A DNA stretch of 64,000 bases from Nitrospira sp. (GCA_030123565.1 CP126122.1:2181001-2245000), one strand, 5' to 3'; positions 49,795 to 60,868 are shown, counted from the first letter of the stretch. The notes: generated from the sequence alone by a model not told the origin. Numbers and translations are program-made.

Positions 49795-49943
49795 CGGTCA
49801 CGCTCCCTTCTTGCTGTTCAAGAGGTCGGGCGACGGCCGACAACCAAATTGCGCCCGCAGTGGCCAAAACCCGCTGGACGCACTTGCCAAAACGCGTTTC
49901 CACCGATCACGGTGAAGCAGTGTGAATGCGCGGCATTATACCA

Positions 49944-51119
49944 CTACCGTGAGACCGTCCTCATCGTGGCCCAAAACGCGACGGCGGCCAGCAATTGAAT
50001 GGAGGCAATGACGGCGAAGGCACCCTGGTAACTGGTATGGGCGATCAAGAGACCGGCCAGCAGCGGGCCGCTGGCATGGCCGATATCCATCACCGTACCC
50101 TGCATCCCCATCCCTGCCCCCAGTCGCTTGAATTCGGAACTGTCCGCCACCAGCGCCGCAGAGGAGGACGACACCACCGCCTCGCCGAAGCCGAAGCCGG
50201 ACGAGAGCAGCAACAGCAGGGCGAACGAGCCGACATGGGGCATGCTGATGAAGGTCGCGGCGCAAATCAGCAGGCCGATCAAGATCAAGGGCTGCCTCCC
50301 CACCCGATCCGACACGCGCCCCATGATCGGCTTGGAGAAGAAGGAGGTCACGGCCTGTACGCTGAACAGGAGGCCGACTTGGCCGCCGTTGAGGCCCACC
50401 GAGAGGCCGTAGAGCGGCAGGAAGGCCATCAGCGCGCCGTTGGCGATCATCTTGGCCGCGTCCGTGGAACTGGTGATCAACACCCGCCGGTTGCGCGCGA
50501 CGGCGAGGAAGCCCTTGCCCATTTCGGTGAGCACCGGGCCCACCCCCTTTTCATGCACGCGCGGCGGCGGCTCATCCAGATGGAGACTGAAAAAAATCAG
50601 GATCGCGATGCAGCCGAACAATCCGGCGGTCACGAACGCTGCGGGAAATCCGGCCTGGTACACCAGCCAGCCGCCGAGAAAGGGCCCGAGTAATGCGCCG
50701 GATTGGGTGCATGCCGTATAGGTCCCCAGTGCCGCCCCGCGCCGCTCCTTATAGAGGTCCGCCACCGTCGCCAGGGCGCTCGGCGCGAAGATAGCGGTGG
50801 CCAGGCCATGGACGAACCGCAGTCCCGTGAGGACGTTCAGGTCGGACACGAAGGGATAGGCGAACGGAGGCAGGCCGAAGGCCACCACCCCGATGCGCAG
50901 CAGCATCTTGCGCCCATAGATGTCGGAGAGGGCGCCCGAAGGCAATTTCAACAACACGCCGGTGAGCGTCGAGACCGACACGATCAACCCGAGCCGTTCC
51001 GGACCTGCACCCAGGGATTCTGCGAACAGCGACAACACCGGCATGCGGACGAGGTTGTAGCTGATGAAACAGAACACACCGAGGGTACAGATGGAGAAAA
51101 AACTGCGGGAGGTGGTCAT
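49944..51119 (-). CDS. MFS transporter
   Basis: 391 residues with 12 predicted membrane segments. The cytoplasmic loop 2-3 motif GALSDIYGRKMLL at about residue 60 and its mirror after segment 8 (KPIMGRVSDRVGRQPLIL) place it in the drug:H+ antiporter-like major facilitator group. The substrate is unknown. It begins 10 bases after the exported protein gene stop, so it is in the same operon as the esterase and ribD. Confidence 0.9.
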   Translation of the reverse strand: MTTSRSFFSICTLGVFCFISYNLVRMPVLSLFAESLGAGPERLGLIVSVSTLTGVLLKLPSGALSDIYGRKMLLRIGVVAFGLPPFAYPFVSDLNVLTGLRFVHGLATAIFAPSALATVADLYKERRGAALGTYTACTQSGALLGPFLGGWLVYQAGFPAAFVTAGLFGCIAILIFFSLHLDEPPPRVHEKGVGPVLTEMGKGFLAVARNRRVLITSSTDAAKMIANGALMAFLPLYGLSVGLNGGQVGLLFSVQAVTSFFSKPIMGRVSDRVGRQPLILIGLLICAATFISMPHVGSFALLLLLSSGFGFGEAVVSSSSAALVADSSEFKRLGAGMGMQGTVMDIGHASGPLLAGLLIAHTSYQGAFAVIASIQLLAAVAFWATMRTVSR

Positions 51120-51129
51120 GAACGTCTCA

Positions 51130-51936
51130 TCATGGTGTGGGTTGAGCCGGCAAGGCGGGATTGTGCAGGCGCATGAGCGCCTGTTTCAAGAAGGCCACGT
51201 CCTCGTCGGGCAAGGCCGGCGGATCCGTCGCTTCGAACAGCACCTGCTCTGGGTGCTCACGCATCGCATCGCCCAACCGGCGGGCGGCATCAAAGGCCTT
51301 GAGCAGTTGGCGGTTCACGACATGGCCGATCAGCGGGCGCAGCAAAGAGAGCAGTCCCGACAAGAACCGGTTGTCGAGCCGCAGATAGGCGACCATCGTG
51401 CTGTCGATCGCTTCGATGCCCTGGCGGTCCCGCACAGGGTGAATGCTGAGCAACACTACCGCCTTGCCGGTCACCCGCGGCAGAAATCTCCCGTCATGGC
51501 TTCCTTGCACGAAATAGATCCTCGCCGTGCGATCCTGAAACAGCAGTTGAACGATACCCTCGGTGCCTTCGCCGTCGGTGGCCCAAAACTCCGTTCGCCC
51601 CCGCTGCTCGGCCTTGTACAGTCCGAAGTCGAGGCGATTCACCAGGGCGGCGGCCATCGCCGGATGGTCCAAGAGGTACAGATACACAGGCTCCGGTAGC
51701 GGCGTGCGCTGCGGCCCGATTTTATTGGCCGTCGTGTAGTGGTCGATGATCGGCTGGAGCCGACAGGCCCAGGTCGCCTCCACCCGTTCGAGGGGAAAGG
51801 TGACGCCGGCATGTTGCGAAGACAGTGGGCAGTTCTCCGATTCGGCGTCCCCGGCCGGCAACAGGCCGACCAATCCGGCCGTCACGACGAGCGCAATCGC
51901 GCCGGAGCGTCCCAACGTCGGAGGGAACCTGTTCAT
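51130..51936 (-). CDS. exported protein of unknown function
   Basis: 268 residues. A signal peptide-like start (MNRFPPTLGRSGAIALVVTAGLVGLLPAGDA) is followed by a mature domain with two Cys (SENCPLSSQ, TWACRLQPII) that could form a disulfide. GIVQLLFQDRTARIYFVQGSHDGRFLPRVTGKAVVLLSIHPV suggests a beta barrel. No known family. It overlaps the esterase stop by 4 bases. Confidence 0.75.
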   Translation of the reverse strand: MNRFPPTLGRSGAIALVVTAGLVGLLPAGDAESENCPLSSQHAGVTFPLERVEATWACRLQPIIDHYTTANKIGPQRTPLPEPVYLYLLDHPAMAAALVNRLDFGLYKAEQRGRTEFWATDGEGTEGIVQLLFQDRTARIYFVQGSHDGRFLPRVTGKAVVLLSIHPVRDRQGIEAIDSTMVAYLRLDNRFLSGLLSLLRPLIGHVVNRQLLKAFDAARRLGDAMREHPEQVLFEATDPPALPDEDVAFLKQALMRLHNPALPAQPTP

Positions 51937-53258
51937 GAAGGCTGTTGCGGCACTGAGAGGGTGACGTGAGCGGGAAAGAGCTGTCCGAGATCTTGTCTGA
52001 AGCGTGCCTGCCGCAACAACTGGTCGACCTGCGGGGTCACGGGGCCTTCGAAAGAGGCCTGTCCGTTGGTGGTCACGACGACCGGCTTCGAGAGATCGAT
52101 CAGGTCTTCATTCAGAAACAACGTGTATTGCCGGACTCGGTCGGTCTGCACCTCGATCCGATTCGGACCTGTGACCTTGGCGGTCAGCCTGGCATACCTG
52201 CGCTGTCGGACACTGTCGTCGCGCTTGTCGATCAAGTCTTCCGAGAAGGAGGCGATCTCGTCCGTCGCATCGATCCGCACCCAGCCGAACGGCAGCAGGT
52301 GGCTGGCATCGCGCACCACCGTCAGCGTCTTCGGGGCGGGAGTCCGGCGCTGGCCGTCGAACCACTTCACCAGATCCGGGAGTTCCTCGCGCGGGAAAAA
52401 GTGTCCGCCGGCCATCGGGTGCGTGCGGTCATGTTCACGATAGACAAACGGATACCCGAGGTGCTTGAGTTCACCGGCCAGGATGCGGCTCAGTTCCACG
52501 GGCATCACCTGGTCCTGCGACCCATGGATGATGTAGACCGGTGTCGCACGCAGGTTTTCCAAGAACGGAAACAAGACGTCGTCGATCCCGCTTGCCATCG
52601 GCGCAAGGCCGGCGAACGAAGACGCGTGATGCATCCCGATCAGCCAGGCACCGATCCCCCCGTTGGACATGCCGGTGAGAAAGATGCGGTTCGGATCGAT
52701 CCGATACCGCTGTTGCACGGCCTGCACCGTCGCCAGCACGAGGTCTTCGGCCGGCCTGGTAAACCAGAAGCCTGCAGGATAGGTCGGGCAGGCCAGCAAA
52801 TACCCTTCGCCTAAACGTGTTTTCCATCGATCCAAATAGGCCTCGCCGGTGAACCCCGCTCCGTGCAGACAAACGACCAACCCATAGTCTCGGACCGGCT
52901 CATAACTCTGAGGAACGGAAAGGCTGTACTGATAGGTCCGGTCGTGCACGACGATCTGTTCATTCGGCAACAGGCCCACCGGTTGAAGACCGTGGGGGCG
53001 GCCTTTGCGCAACAGTTCCTGCACCTGTTGCACCGTCGCCTCCGGCCGGTGGAGGATCGACGCGAGCAATGCGCCGGCTTGCTCACCGTCTGCGGTCGTG
53101 ACGTATTGCCATACCTGTGCGGCCAAGTCAGGTTGGGAAAGAGGCTCCTCGGCTCGCACGGTCGAGGTCACAAGCCCCATCGAGATGAGCAGGGAGAACA
53201 GGGATAGGGATAGCCCCTGACGCAGGAATGGAGGCAAGGGTCGAGCCAGAGATCGCAC
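51933..53258 (-). CDS. exported alpha/beta-hydrolase (PHB depolymerase/esterase-like)
   Basis: 441 residues. Signal peptide (residues about 15-36, ending TSTVRAEE). The alpha/beta-hydrolase domain is at about 105-310: LVVCLHGAGFTGEAYLDRW (oxyanion region), nucleophile elbow GMSNGG (Ser at about 198), IIHGSQDQVMPVELSR (acid Asp) and HDRTHPMAGGHFFP (His). The C-terminal 120 residues form a separate beta-rich domain. It is probably a periplasmic or secreted esterase; the substrate is unknown. It lies 7 bases after ribD. Confidence 0.87.
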   Translation of the reverse strand: MRSLARPLPPFLRQGLSLSLFSLLISMGLVTSTVRAEEPLSQPDLAAQVWQYVTTADGEQAGALLASILHRPEATVQQVQELLRKGRPHGLQPVGLLPNEQIVVHDRTYQYSLSVPQSYEPVRDYGLVVCLHGAGFTGEAYLDRWKTRLGEGYLLACPTYPAGFWFTRPAEDLVLATVQAVQQRYRIDPNRIFLTGMSNGGIGAWLIGMHHASSFAGLAPMASGIDDVLFPFLENLRATPVYIIHGSQDQVMPVELSRILAGELKHLGYPFVYREHDRTHPMAGGHFFPREELPDLVKWFDGQRRTPAPKTLTVVRDASHLLPFGWVRIDATDEIASFSEDLIDKRDDSVRQRRYARLTAKVTGPNRIEVQTDRVRQYTLFLNEDLIDLSKPVVVTTNGQASFEGPVTPQVDQLLRQARFRQDLGQLFPAHVTLSVPQQPS

Positions 53259-53265
53259 GACGCTC

Positions 53266-54393
53266 CTATTGAGTCGAAAGGTCCGCCTGAATCAACATAT
53301 CACGCCCTACCGGCTCCGTGCGGAGATTCTTGAGCAGCAGGGCCTCACTGAGGCGACGCGGCGACCGTCCGCCCAACAGACCCTTGGCGTCCTGCCCGCC
53401 GAGGAGAAGCGGTGCGACATAACACATGATTCGCTGGACAAGACCGGCGCGCAACACCGCCGCATTGACCTCGCTCCCACCTTCGACCAGCAGGCTGGTG
53501 ACGCCCAACTGTCCGAGCCTCTTCCACAAGGCAGGCACACTGACATGGCCATCAGCCTTCGGCAAGACCAGCACATCGATGCCGCGACCTCGCAGAAGAT
53601 CCGCCTTGCGAGCGGAGGCAGCAACAGTCGTGGCGATCACGGTATGGGCGGTTTGTTGGTCTTGCAGGACTGCGGTCTTGAGGGGAATGCGTAATCGGCT
53701 GTCCAGCACGATACGCAGCGGCTGCCGGACGGCAAGCCGGAACGGGTCGTCCGACAATCGGGCGGTCAGTTTGGGATCATCGCGCAAGACCGTGCCGATG
53801 CCGACGAGAATCGCGTCTACGTCGGCCCGCCACCGGTGGGCCTGCGTGCGGGCCGTTTCATCGGTGATCCATTGAGACTCGCCGCCCGCCGTGGCGATCT
53901 TGCCGTCCAACGTCATCCCGGCCTTCAAGATGGTAAAGGGGCGGCCGGTTCGGACTCGATGGACATAGGCTTCGTTGAGCTGCAGGGCTTCGGCCTCACC
54001 GCAACCGACGGCCACCTCGATACCGGCCCGCTTCAACTGCGCAAGGCCCCTGCCCCTTACCGACGGATTGGGATCGACCATCGCCACGACGACGCGACGG
54101 ACCGCCGACTTGATGATGAGAGGCACACAGGGCGGCGTACGTTTCTTCAGGTGGCTGCAGGGTTCGAGGGAGACATAGAGGGTGCCGCCCTTGGCCCGCG
54201 AACCGGCCTGGCTCAGTGCGATCACCTCGGCGTGCGGCCCGCCGGCCTTGCGGTGAAACCCCTGCCCTACGATCCGGCCTCGGTTGACGACGACCGCTCC
54301 GACCATGGGGTTGGGGCTGGTGGTTCCACGGCCCTTCGCTGCGAGGCGGAGGGCCATGGCCATGTACTCAAGATCGCGTGCGGACGGACTCAC
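53266..54393 (-). CDS. ribD: bifunctional riboflavin deaminase/reductase
   Basis: 375 residues from GTG 54393, overlapping the pyruvate phosphate dikinase stop by 4 bases; family starts match (DLEYMAMALRLAAKGRGTTSPNPMVGAVV). The deaminase domain (1-150) binds zinc through HAE in GGPHAEVIAL and the Cys pair in LEPCSHLKKRTPPC. The reductase domain (150-370) has RPFTILKAGMTLDGKIATAGGESQWI, then DAILVGIGTVLRDDPKLTARL and LLVEGGSEVNAAVLRAGLV. It carries out steps two and three of riboflavin synthesis from GTP. Confidence 0.95.
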   Translation of the reverse strand: MSPSARDLEYMAMALRLAAKGRGTTSPNPMVGAVVVNRGRIVGQGFHRKAGGPHAEVIALSQAGSRAKGGTLYVSLEPCSHLKKRTPPCVPLIIKSAVRRVVVAMVDPNPSVRGRGLAQLKRAGIEVAVGCGEAEALQLNEAYVHRVRTGRPFTILKAGMTLDGKIATAGGESQWITDETARTQAHRWRADVDAILVGIGTVLRDDPKLTARLSDDPFRLAVRQPLRIVLDSRLRIPLKTAVLQDQQTAHTVIATTVAASARKADLLRGRGIDVLVLPKADGHVSVPALWKRLGQLGVTSLLVEGGSEVNAAVLRAGLVQRIMCYVAPLLLGGQDAKGLLGGRSPRRLSEALLLKNLRTEPVGRDMLIQADLSTQ

Positions 54394-57194
54394 CGTTTCG
54401 TACGCTTGGAGCGGCGCGCGACAGGCTTGCTGCTGCGCCGCTTGTTCACTGGTGCATGGGTCGCGGATTTTTTGGCGGGCTTGGTTTTTTGCGTCTCGGC
54501 TTCGGCCAAGGCAGCCTGCGCAGCGGCCAGTCGCGCAATGCCCACCCGGTAGGGCGAACAACTCACATAGTCGAGCCCCAGCTGATGGCAGAACTCCACG
54601 GAACTCGGATCTCCTCCGTGCTCGCCGCAGATACCCAGCTTGATCGTGGGACGGGTCTTGCGGCCGCCGCCGATGGCGGTGCGCATGAGCGACCCGACCC
54701 CTTCCCGGTCGAGCACCGCAAAGGGATCGATGTCGAGGATGTTGGCCGTCTTGTAGAAGTCGATGAACTTGGCCGCGTCGTCGCGGGAGAACCCGAAGGT
54801 CGTCTGGGTGAGATCGTTGGTGCCGAACGAAAAGAACTCGGCCTCCTCCGCAATGCGATCGGCGGTCACGGCGGCGCGCGGCAACTCGATCATGGTGCCG
54901 ACCAGGTACGAAAGTTTCACGTTGTACCGCTTCATCGTCTCCGTGGCAACCTCGCGGACCAAATCTTTCTGCGCCTTCATCTCCGAGACCATCCCGACGA
55001 GCGGAATCATGATTTCGGGAACGATCTTGGTGCCTTCTTTCGCCAATTCACAGGCCGCTTCGATGATGGCGCGGGCCTGCATCCTGGTGATTTCCGGCAT
55101 CGTAATGCCGAGGCGGCAGCCGCGCAGGCCCAGCATGGGATTGAATTCGTGCAACTCTTCCACGCGGGCCAGGAGCCGTTTCTTCTCTTCGAGCACCGCC
55201 GGGGATCCGCTGGTCAGTTCCAGCTGCGCAATTTCCACCATGAGGTCCTCGCGCTTCGGCAAGAACTCGTGCAGCGGCGGATCGAGCAACCGGATCGTGA
55301 CCGGATACCCCTTCATCTCACGGTAGAGTCCGATAAAGTCCTGCTTCTGCAGCGGCAGCAGTTGATCGAGGTACTTTTCCCGCTCTTCGCGCTTCCGCGC
55401 CAGGATCATCTTCTGCATGATTGGGATGCGGTCTTCCGCGAAAAACATATGCTCCGTCCGGCAGAGTCCGATGCCTTCTGCGCCGAAACCCCGCGCGATC
55501 CTGGCTTGATCCGGCACGTCCGCGTTCGCCCGGACTTTCAAGCGGCGCACCCCGTCAGCCCACTTCAGCACCGTCTCGAACAATTGATACTTCTCCGATG
55601 CCGACGGTTCCATTTTTCCCTGCAGCACCTGGATGACTTCGGACTCCACCACGGGAATGTCGCCGGCATAGACGTTGCCGGTCGAGCCGTTGATCGACAG
55701 AAACTCTCCCTCGCGGAACACCTGGGTACCGATCCGCACGCTCTGGCTATCCAGCACCTCCACCGCGTCGCATCCCGCCACGCAGACCTTGCCCATCTGC
55801 CTGGCCACCACTGCCGCGTGCGAGGTCATGCCGCCGCGAGCAGTGAGGAATCCCAAAGCGGCGTTCATGCCGTGAATGTCGTCCGGGCTGGTTTCCTGCC
55901 GGACGAGGACGACGCGATTGCCCGCCGCCTTCATCTCGACCGCACGGTCCGGCGTCAAGGCGATTTTTCCTGCGGCGGCTCCTGGGCCGGCCGGCAGGCC
56001 CTTCCCGAGCGCCGTGTAATGCGATTCTTCCTTCGCGTCGAAAATGGGATAGAGATATTGCGCGAGCTGGTCCGGCCCGATGCGCTGGAGCGCCTCTTTC
56101 CGGGAAATGACGCCTTCCTTCACCATGTCCACCGCGATGCGGACAGCCGCCACACCGGTCCGTTTTCCGACCCTGGTCTGCAGCATGTAGAGTTTGCCTT
56201 CCTGGATGGTGAACTCCAGGTCGAGCATGTCGCGATAATGGCGTTCGAGTTTTTTATAGGTCGCTTGGAGATCCTTGTAGGCCTGCGGCATGTACTTTTC
56301 GAGCTGGCTCACGGGAAGCGGGGTCCGGATGCCGGCGACCACGTCCTCGCCCTGCGCGTTCGTCAAACATTCCCCGAAAAAGGTATGTTGCCCGGTGGCA
56401 GGATCACGCGTGAAGGCCACGCCGGTGCCGCTGGTCTCCCCCATGTTGCCGAAGACCATGGCCACCACGTTGACCGCAGTTCCCCAGGTTTCCGGAATGT
56501 TGTAGAGCCGCCGGTAGGTCACGGCGCGCGCACCGTACCAGGAGGAAAAGACTGCGTTGATCGCCATGCGCAGCTGTTCGAGCGGATCGTCGGGAAAATC
56601 CCGCTTGGTCTCTTCTTTGACCAGCTCCTTGAAGCTGACGACGAGTTCCTTGAGCGCCTTGGCATCGAGATGCGTATCCTGCGTCACCCCCAGGTCCTGC
56701 TTCTTGTGTTTGAGGATGTCCTCGAAGTGTTCGCGACTGACCCCCATCACGATGCTGCCGAACATTGAGATGAACCGCCGGTAGCTGTCCTGCGCGAACC
56801 GTTCATTCCTGGTCTTGAGCGCCAACCCGTGCACGGTCTTGGTCGTCAGCCCGACGTTCAGCACGGTATCCATCATGCCGGGCATGGAGGCGCGGGCGCC
56901 CGAGCGGACGGACACCAGCAAGGGATTGTCCGGATCGCCGAAGCCGGCCTTCATCGACCGCTCGATCCGCTTGAGTGCCTGCAGCGCCTCTTCCATCATG
57001 CCGGGCGGATAGGTCTTGCCGCGTTTGTAGTATTCGACGCAGGCTTCGGTCGAGATCGTAAAGCCGGGTGGGACGGAGACCTTGAGGTTCGTCATCTCGG
57101 CCAGGCCCGCGCCCTTGCCGCCGAGGAGTTCCTTCATGTCACCGGTGCCCTCGGCCTTGCCATCTCCAAAATAATAGACGTATTTCTTGGCCAC
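54390..57194 (-). CDS. ppdK: pyruvate, phosphate dikinase
   Basis: 934 residues from GTG 57194 (AAGGAG nine bases upstream; KKYVYYFGDGKAEG is the family start). It interconverts pyruvate, ATP, Pi and PEP, AMP, PPi. Seen: ATP-grasp opening LLGGKGAGLAEMTNL; the phosphohistidine loop GGMTSHAAVVARQMGKVCVAGC at about 450-470; and the PEP-domain end GICGEHGGDPSSVEFCHQLGLDYVSCSPYRVGIARLAAAQA, with the catalytic Cys in D-Y-V-S-C-S-P. After that a basic tail of about 40 residues (KPAKKSATHAPVNKRRSSKP and on) goes beyond the usual end. Confidence 0.96.
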   Translation of the reverse strand: MAKKYVYYFGDGKAEGTGDMKELLGGKGAGLAEMTNLKVSVPPGFTISTEACVEYYKRGKTYPPGMMEEALQALKRIERSMKAGFGDPDNPLLVSVRSGARASMPGMMDTVLNVGLTTKTVHGLALKTRNERFAQDSYRRFISMFGSIVMGVSREHFEDILKHKKQDLGVTQDTHLDAKALKELVVSFKELVKEETKRDFPDDPLEQLRMAINAVFSSWYGARAVTYRRLYNIPETWGTAVNVVAMVFGNMGETSGTGVAFTRDPATGQHTFFGECLTNAQGEDVVAGIRTPLPVSQLEKYMPQAYKDLQATYKKLERHYRDMLDLEFTIQEGKLYMLQTRVGKRTGVAAVRIAVDMVKEGVISRKEALQRIGPDQLAQYLYPIFDAKEESHYTALGKGLPAGPGAAAGKIALTPDRAVEMKAAGNRVVLVRQETSPDDIHGMNAALGFLTARGGMTSHAAVVARQMGKVCVAGCDAVEVLDSQSVRIGTQVFREGEFLSINGSTGNVYAGDIPVVESEVIQVLQGKMEPSASEKYQLFETVLKWADGVRRLKVRANADVPDQARIARGFGAEGIGLCRTEHMFFAEDRIPIMQKMILARKREEREKYLDQLLPLQKQDFIGLYREMKGYPVTIRLLDPPLHEFLPKREDLMVEIAQLELTSGSPAVLEEKKRLLARVEELHEFNPMLGLRGCRLGITMPEITRMQARAIIEAACELAKEGTKIVPEIMIPLVGMVSEMKAQKDLVREVATETMKRYNVKLSYLVGTMIELPRAAVTADRIAEEAEFFSFGTNDLTQTTFGFSRDDAAKFIDFYKTANILDIDPFAVLDREGVGSLMRTAIGGGRKTRPTIKLGICGEHGGDPSSVEFCHQLGLDYVSCSPYRVGIARLAAAQAALAEAETQKTKPAKKSATHAPVNKRRSSKPVARRSKRTKR

Positions 57195-57220
57195 GCGACG
57201 CTCTCCTTCTGCTGTTGAGG

Positions 57221-57739
57221 TCAATGAGTCGGGACCGACCGGTGGGCGGCCGCTTCCAATCGCAAGCGATAGCGCCTGACGACGTGTCTGGTCACGCGAA
57301 TGCCGCAGGCGATGATCGCCACCACGAATGCGCCGACCGCGAAAAACCGATAGTCCACGAACGGTCCGTAATCGAAATAGAACTTCCCGTCTGCGCCCCG
57401 TTTGATCTGTGTGTCTTTCTGAAACGTATGGGTCTTCCCGGTCGAATCGGCAAGGTTGAGCCACTCCGAACAGAACTGCACCGGGTTGTCCGCGCCCTGG
57501 ACCTGCTGGTACGCCAGCCGCAAACAGATGTCTTGTTTGGGATCATAGATATCCGGTGTCCGCACCAGCCGTTCGAAGTTGACGCCGGTCACCCAGATGC
57601 CGAAGAGAAACACCGCGTTGCACAGCACCATCATGATGATGCTGATGCCGGACGCAAACCGCCGAACCTTCTTGGCCCTCAGCGCGGCCGCGGCATCAGC
57701 CTCGGACGGCTCAGGGAGGCTCTCCGAAGGATGGTCCAA
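57221..57739 (-). CDS. small membrane protein, unknown function
   Basis: 172 residues with two membrane segments, about 30-50 (ISIIMMVLCNAVFLFGIWVTG) and about 130-150 (FFAVGAFVVAIIACGIRV). Between them is a periplasmic loop of about 80 residues with two Cys (DICLRLAYQQ, VQFCSEWLNL) that may pair. Both ends are cytoplasmic and charged. It lies between glyS and ppdK on the same strand (14 and 26 bases). No known family. Confidence 0.75.
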   Translation of the reverse strand: MDHPSESLPEPSEADAAAALRAKKVRRFASGISIIMMVLCNAVFLFGIWVTGVNFERLVRTPDIYDPKQDICLRLAYQQVQGADNPVQFCSEWLNLADSTGKTHTFQKDTQIKRGADGKFYFDYGPFVDYRFFAVGAFVVAIIACGIRVTRHVVRRYRLRLEAAAHRSVPTH

Positions 57740-57753
57740 GGGATCACCATTTC

Positions 57754-59928
57754 CTAGGTTCCTTGTACCACAATCTGAGAGAAATCGGCGAACGACGTGA
57801 ACAAATCATCCACTTCTCTCAGCAACGACAGCCGGTTGCCGCGCACCGCCTGGTTGTCGGCATTGACCATGACGGCATTGAAAAAATCGTCGATCGGGCC
57901 CTTCATCCGGACCAGCACATCGAGCGCCTGTCCGTAGTCCCCACTTGCCATCGCGGCGGAATACTCTTCCCGACTCTTCCGGACCGTCTGATGCAACGTG
58001 GACTCGGCAGCCTCCTGGAACAATTCGGCCTCGACCGGCTTGCGCTCCCACTGCTCCTTCTCGGTCAGCCGGTGCGCCCGTTTGAAGCCGACGATCAACG
58101 GATCGAACTCAGTTCGTATCGTCATCTGCTGCAACGCCTTCATTTTGTCCAAGAGGTCCACGAGATCAATGGTCTGACGATCCCCCGACTTCAGGACTGC
58201 CTCCATGACATCGTCCCGCAGTTGCAGCGCACTCTTGCCGTAGAAACGCAGGCGTTCAAACAGAAAACCGATGACGTCCGGCGTGCCGCCCTTGCCCGTC
58301 TGTGCTGCGGCCATGATTTTGTGATCGTTCAACACCTCCTGTGCCTGCCGCACAGCCAACGCGAGGTTGAGCCGCAGCCTTCCCTCGATCAGGATCCGTA
58401 CGATCGCCGTGGCATGGCGGCGGAGCGCGAAGGGATCTTCGGACCCGCTTGGGACCAGGCCGACGTGAAAGAATCCTACAATGCTGTCCAGCCGATCGGC
58501 GAGCGACAGAACTTTTCCCGCCAGAGACTCCGGCAACTCCCCTTCCATCGCGCGGGGCATGTACTGTTCGCGGATCGCCGCACCGACAACCGGCGCCTCG
58601 CCGTCGTGCCTGGCATATTCCCCGCCCATGATGCCCTGCAGGGTCGGGAACTCGCCCACGATCCCGGTCAACAGGTCAGCCTTGCTGAGTTCAGCCGCAC
58701 GCCGGCAGTCCTGGATCAGCTGTTCATCGCCGAGTTGCCCCGCCACATGGGCCGCCATTGCGACCACCCGCTGGGTTTTCTGGTAGAGGCTGCCGAGCTT
58801 CTGATGGAAGGTGACGGCCTGTTGCTTCGGCACGCGATCCGCCAATGAGGTCTTGCGATCCTCGTCGAAGAAGAACTTCGCGTCGGCCAGTCGCGCGGCC
58901 AGCACCCGCTCGTTACCTTCGCGGATCAACTGCATGTTCGTGAGCTTCATGTTGGTGACTGCCAGGAAGTTCGGCAGCAGCGAACCCTTTTGATCGACCA
59001 GCGAGAAGTAGCCTTGATGTTCCTTCATCGAGGTCATCAAAATTTCTTTCGGAAGCGACAGGTAGTGCGGCTTGAAGGAGCCAAGGATCGTGTGGGGATA
59101 CTCGACCATGTAGACGGCCTGTTCGAGCAGATCGTCGTCCTGGTGGAGCTGCCCTCGCGCGGATTTGGCCAGTAAAGCGAGTTGATCGAGGATCATCGCG
59201 CGGCGCCGGTCCTGGTCCACGATCACCCCATGGCGTTCCGTCTCCTTGAGGTACTGCGCGATCGACTTCACCGAAAAGCCCTTCGCGCCGGACACCTTCG
59301 CACCCAGCACCCTGTGCCCCTGACTGGCGTTGCCTGCCTTGATCGTGGCGAACTCAATCGGCAGCACCTTGCCACCGCAGAGGGCCACCAGCCAACGGAC
59401 CGGTCTGGCAAAACGCACGCCGGTCTGGTTCCATTGCATGGCTTTCGGGAACGACAGTTTGGCCAGCAATTGGGGCAGCGCCTGCGCCAGCACCGTCGCA
59501 ACCGGTTGCCCCTTCTCCTGCTTGACGGCAAAGATGTACTCGCCCTTCGGAGTCTGCCGCACCTGCAGTTGCTCGACGGGAATGTCTTGGCCTGCGGCAA
59601 AACCGATCGCGGCCCTGGTGGGCTGACCGGCTTGATCGAACGCGACCGCCTTGGAAGGCCCCATCGCTTCCTTCACGGCAGAGGTCTGTTGGCACGCGAG
59701 CTGTTCGACCAACAACACCAAGCGCCGCGGCGTGCCGAGCGTGCGGACTGTGCCATAGGTGAGCCGTTGCTCTTTCAGCAGGGTCTCCGCCGCCTGTTGC
59801 AGGGCGCACAGGGCCGGGGCGACGAACTGGTAGGGCAACTCTTCCGTGCCGATTTCGAGCAGCAACTCGGTCGTGGCCGATGCCGTTGACCCTGCGGCTG
59901 TTTTCATACTGGGCTTTTTGGTCGGCAT
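57754..59928 (-). CDS. glyS: glycyl-tRNA synthetase beta subunit
   Basis: 724 residues. It begins after a short basic tail with TTELLLEIGTEELPYQFVAPAL, the GlyS signature. HD-domain-like region (ADLLTGIVGEFPTLQGIMGGEYARHDGE) at about 425-450, then DPFALRRHATAIVRILIEGRLRLNL and a C-terminal anticodon-binding part (FFNAVMVNADNQAVRGNRLSLL). It works with GlyQ as the alpha2beta2 enzyme. It starts 19 bases after glyQ. Confidence 0.96.
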   Translation of the reverse strand: MPTKKPSMKTAAGSTASATTELLLEIGTEELPYQFVAPALCALQQAAETLLKEQRLTYGTVRTLGTPRRLVLLVEQLACQQTSAVKEAMGPSKAVAFDQAGQPTRAAIGFAAGQDIPVEQLQVRQTPKGEYIFAVKQEKGQPVATVLAQALPQLLAKLSFPKAMQWNQTGVRFARPVRWLVALCGGKVLPIEFATIKAGNASQGHRVLGAKVSGAKGFSVKSIAQYLKETERHGVIVDQDRRRAMILDQLALLAKSARGQLHQDDDLLEQAVYMVEYPHTILGSFKPHYLSLPKEILMTSMKEHQGYFSLVDQKGSLLPNFLAVTNMKLTNMQLIREGNERVLAARLADAKFFFDEDRKTSLADRVPKQQAVTFHQKLGSLYQKTQRVVAMAAHVAGQLGDEQLIQDCRRAAELSKADLLTGIVGEFPTLQGIMGGEYARHDGEAPVVGAAIREQYMPRAMEGELPESLAGKVLSLADRLDSIVGFFHVGLVPSGSEDPFALRRHATAIVRILIEGRLRLNLALAVRQAQEVLNDHKIMAAAQTGKGGTPDVIGFLFERLRFYGKSALQLRDDVMEAVLKSGDRQTIDLVDLLDKMKALQQMTIRTEFDPLIVGFKRAHRLTEKEQWERKPVEAELFQEAAESTLHQTVRKSREEYSAAMASGDYGQALDVLVRMKGPIDDFFNAVMVNADNQAVRGNRLSLLREVDDLFTSFADFSQIVVQGT

Positions 59929-59947
59929 ATGGGCTACAGCTTGCGGT

Positions 59948-60868
<921 letters not shown>

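Noticed and set aside
49795..49943. FMN riboswitch in the ribE leader
   Set aside because: The conserved RFN-element blocks are not present; only a TATAAT-like box is visible.
54378..56768. 796-codon plus-strand frame
   Set aside because: Antisense to pyruvate phosphate dikinase, whose motifs are unmistakable; the His/Arg-rich translation is typical of a shadow frame.
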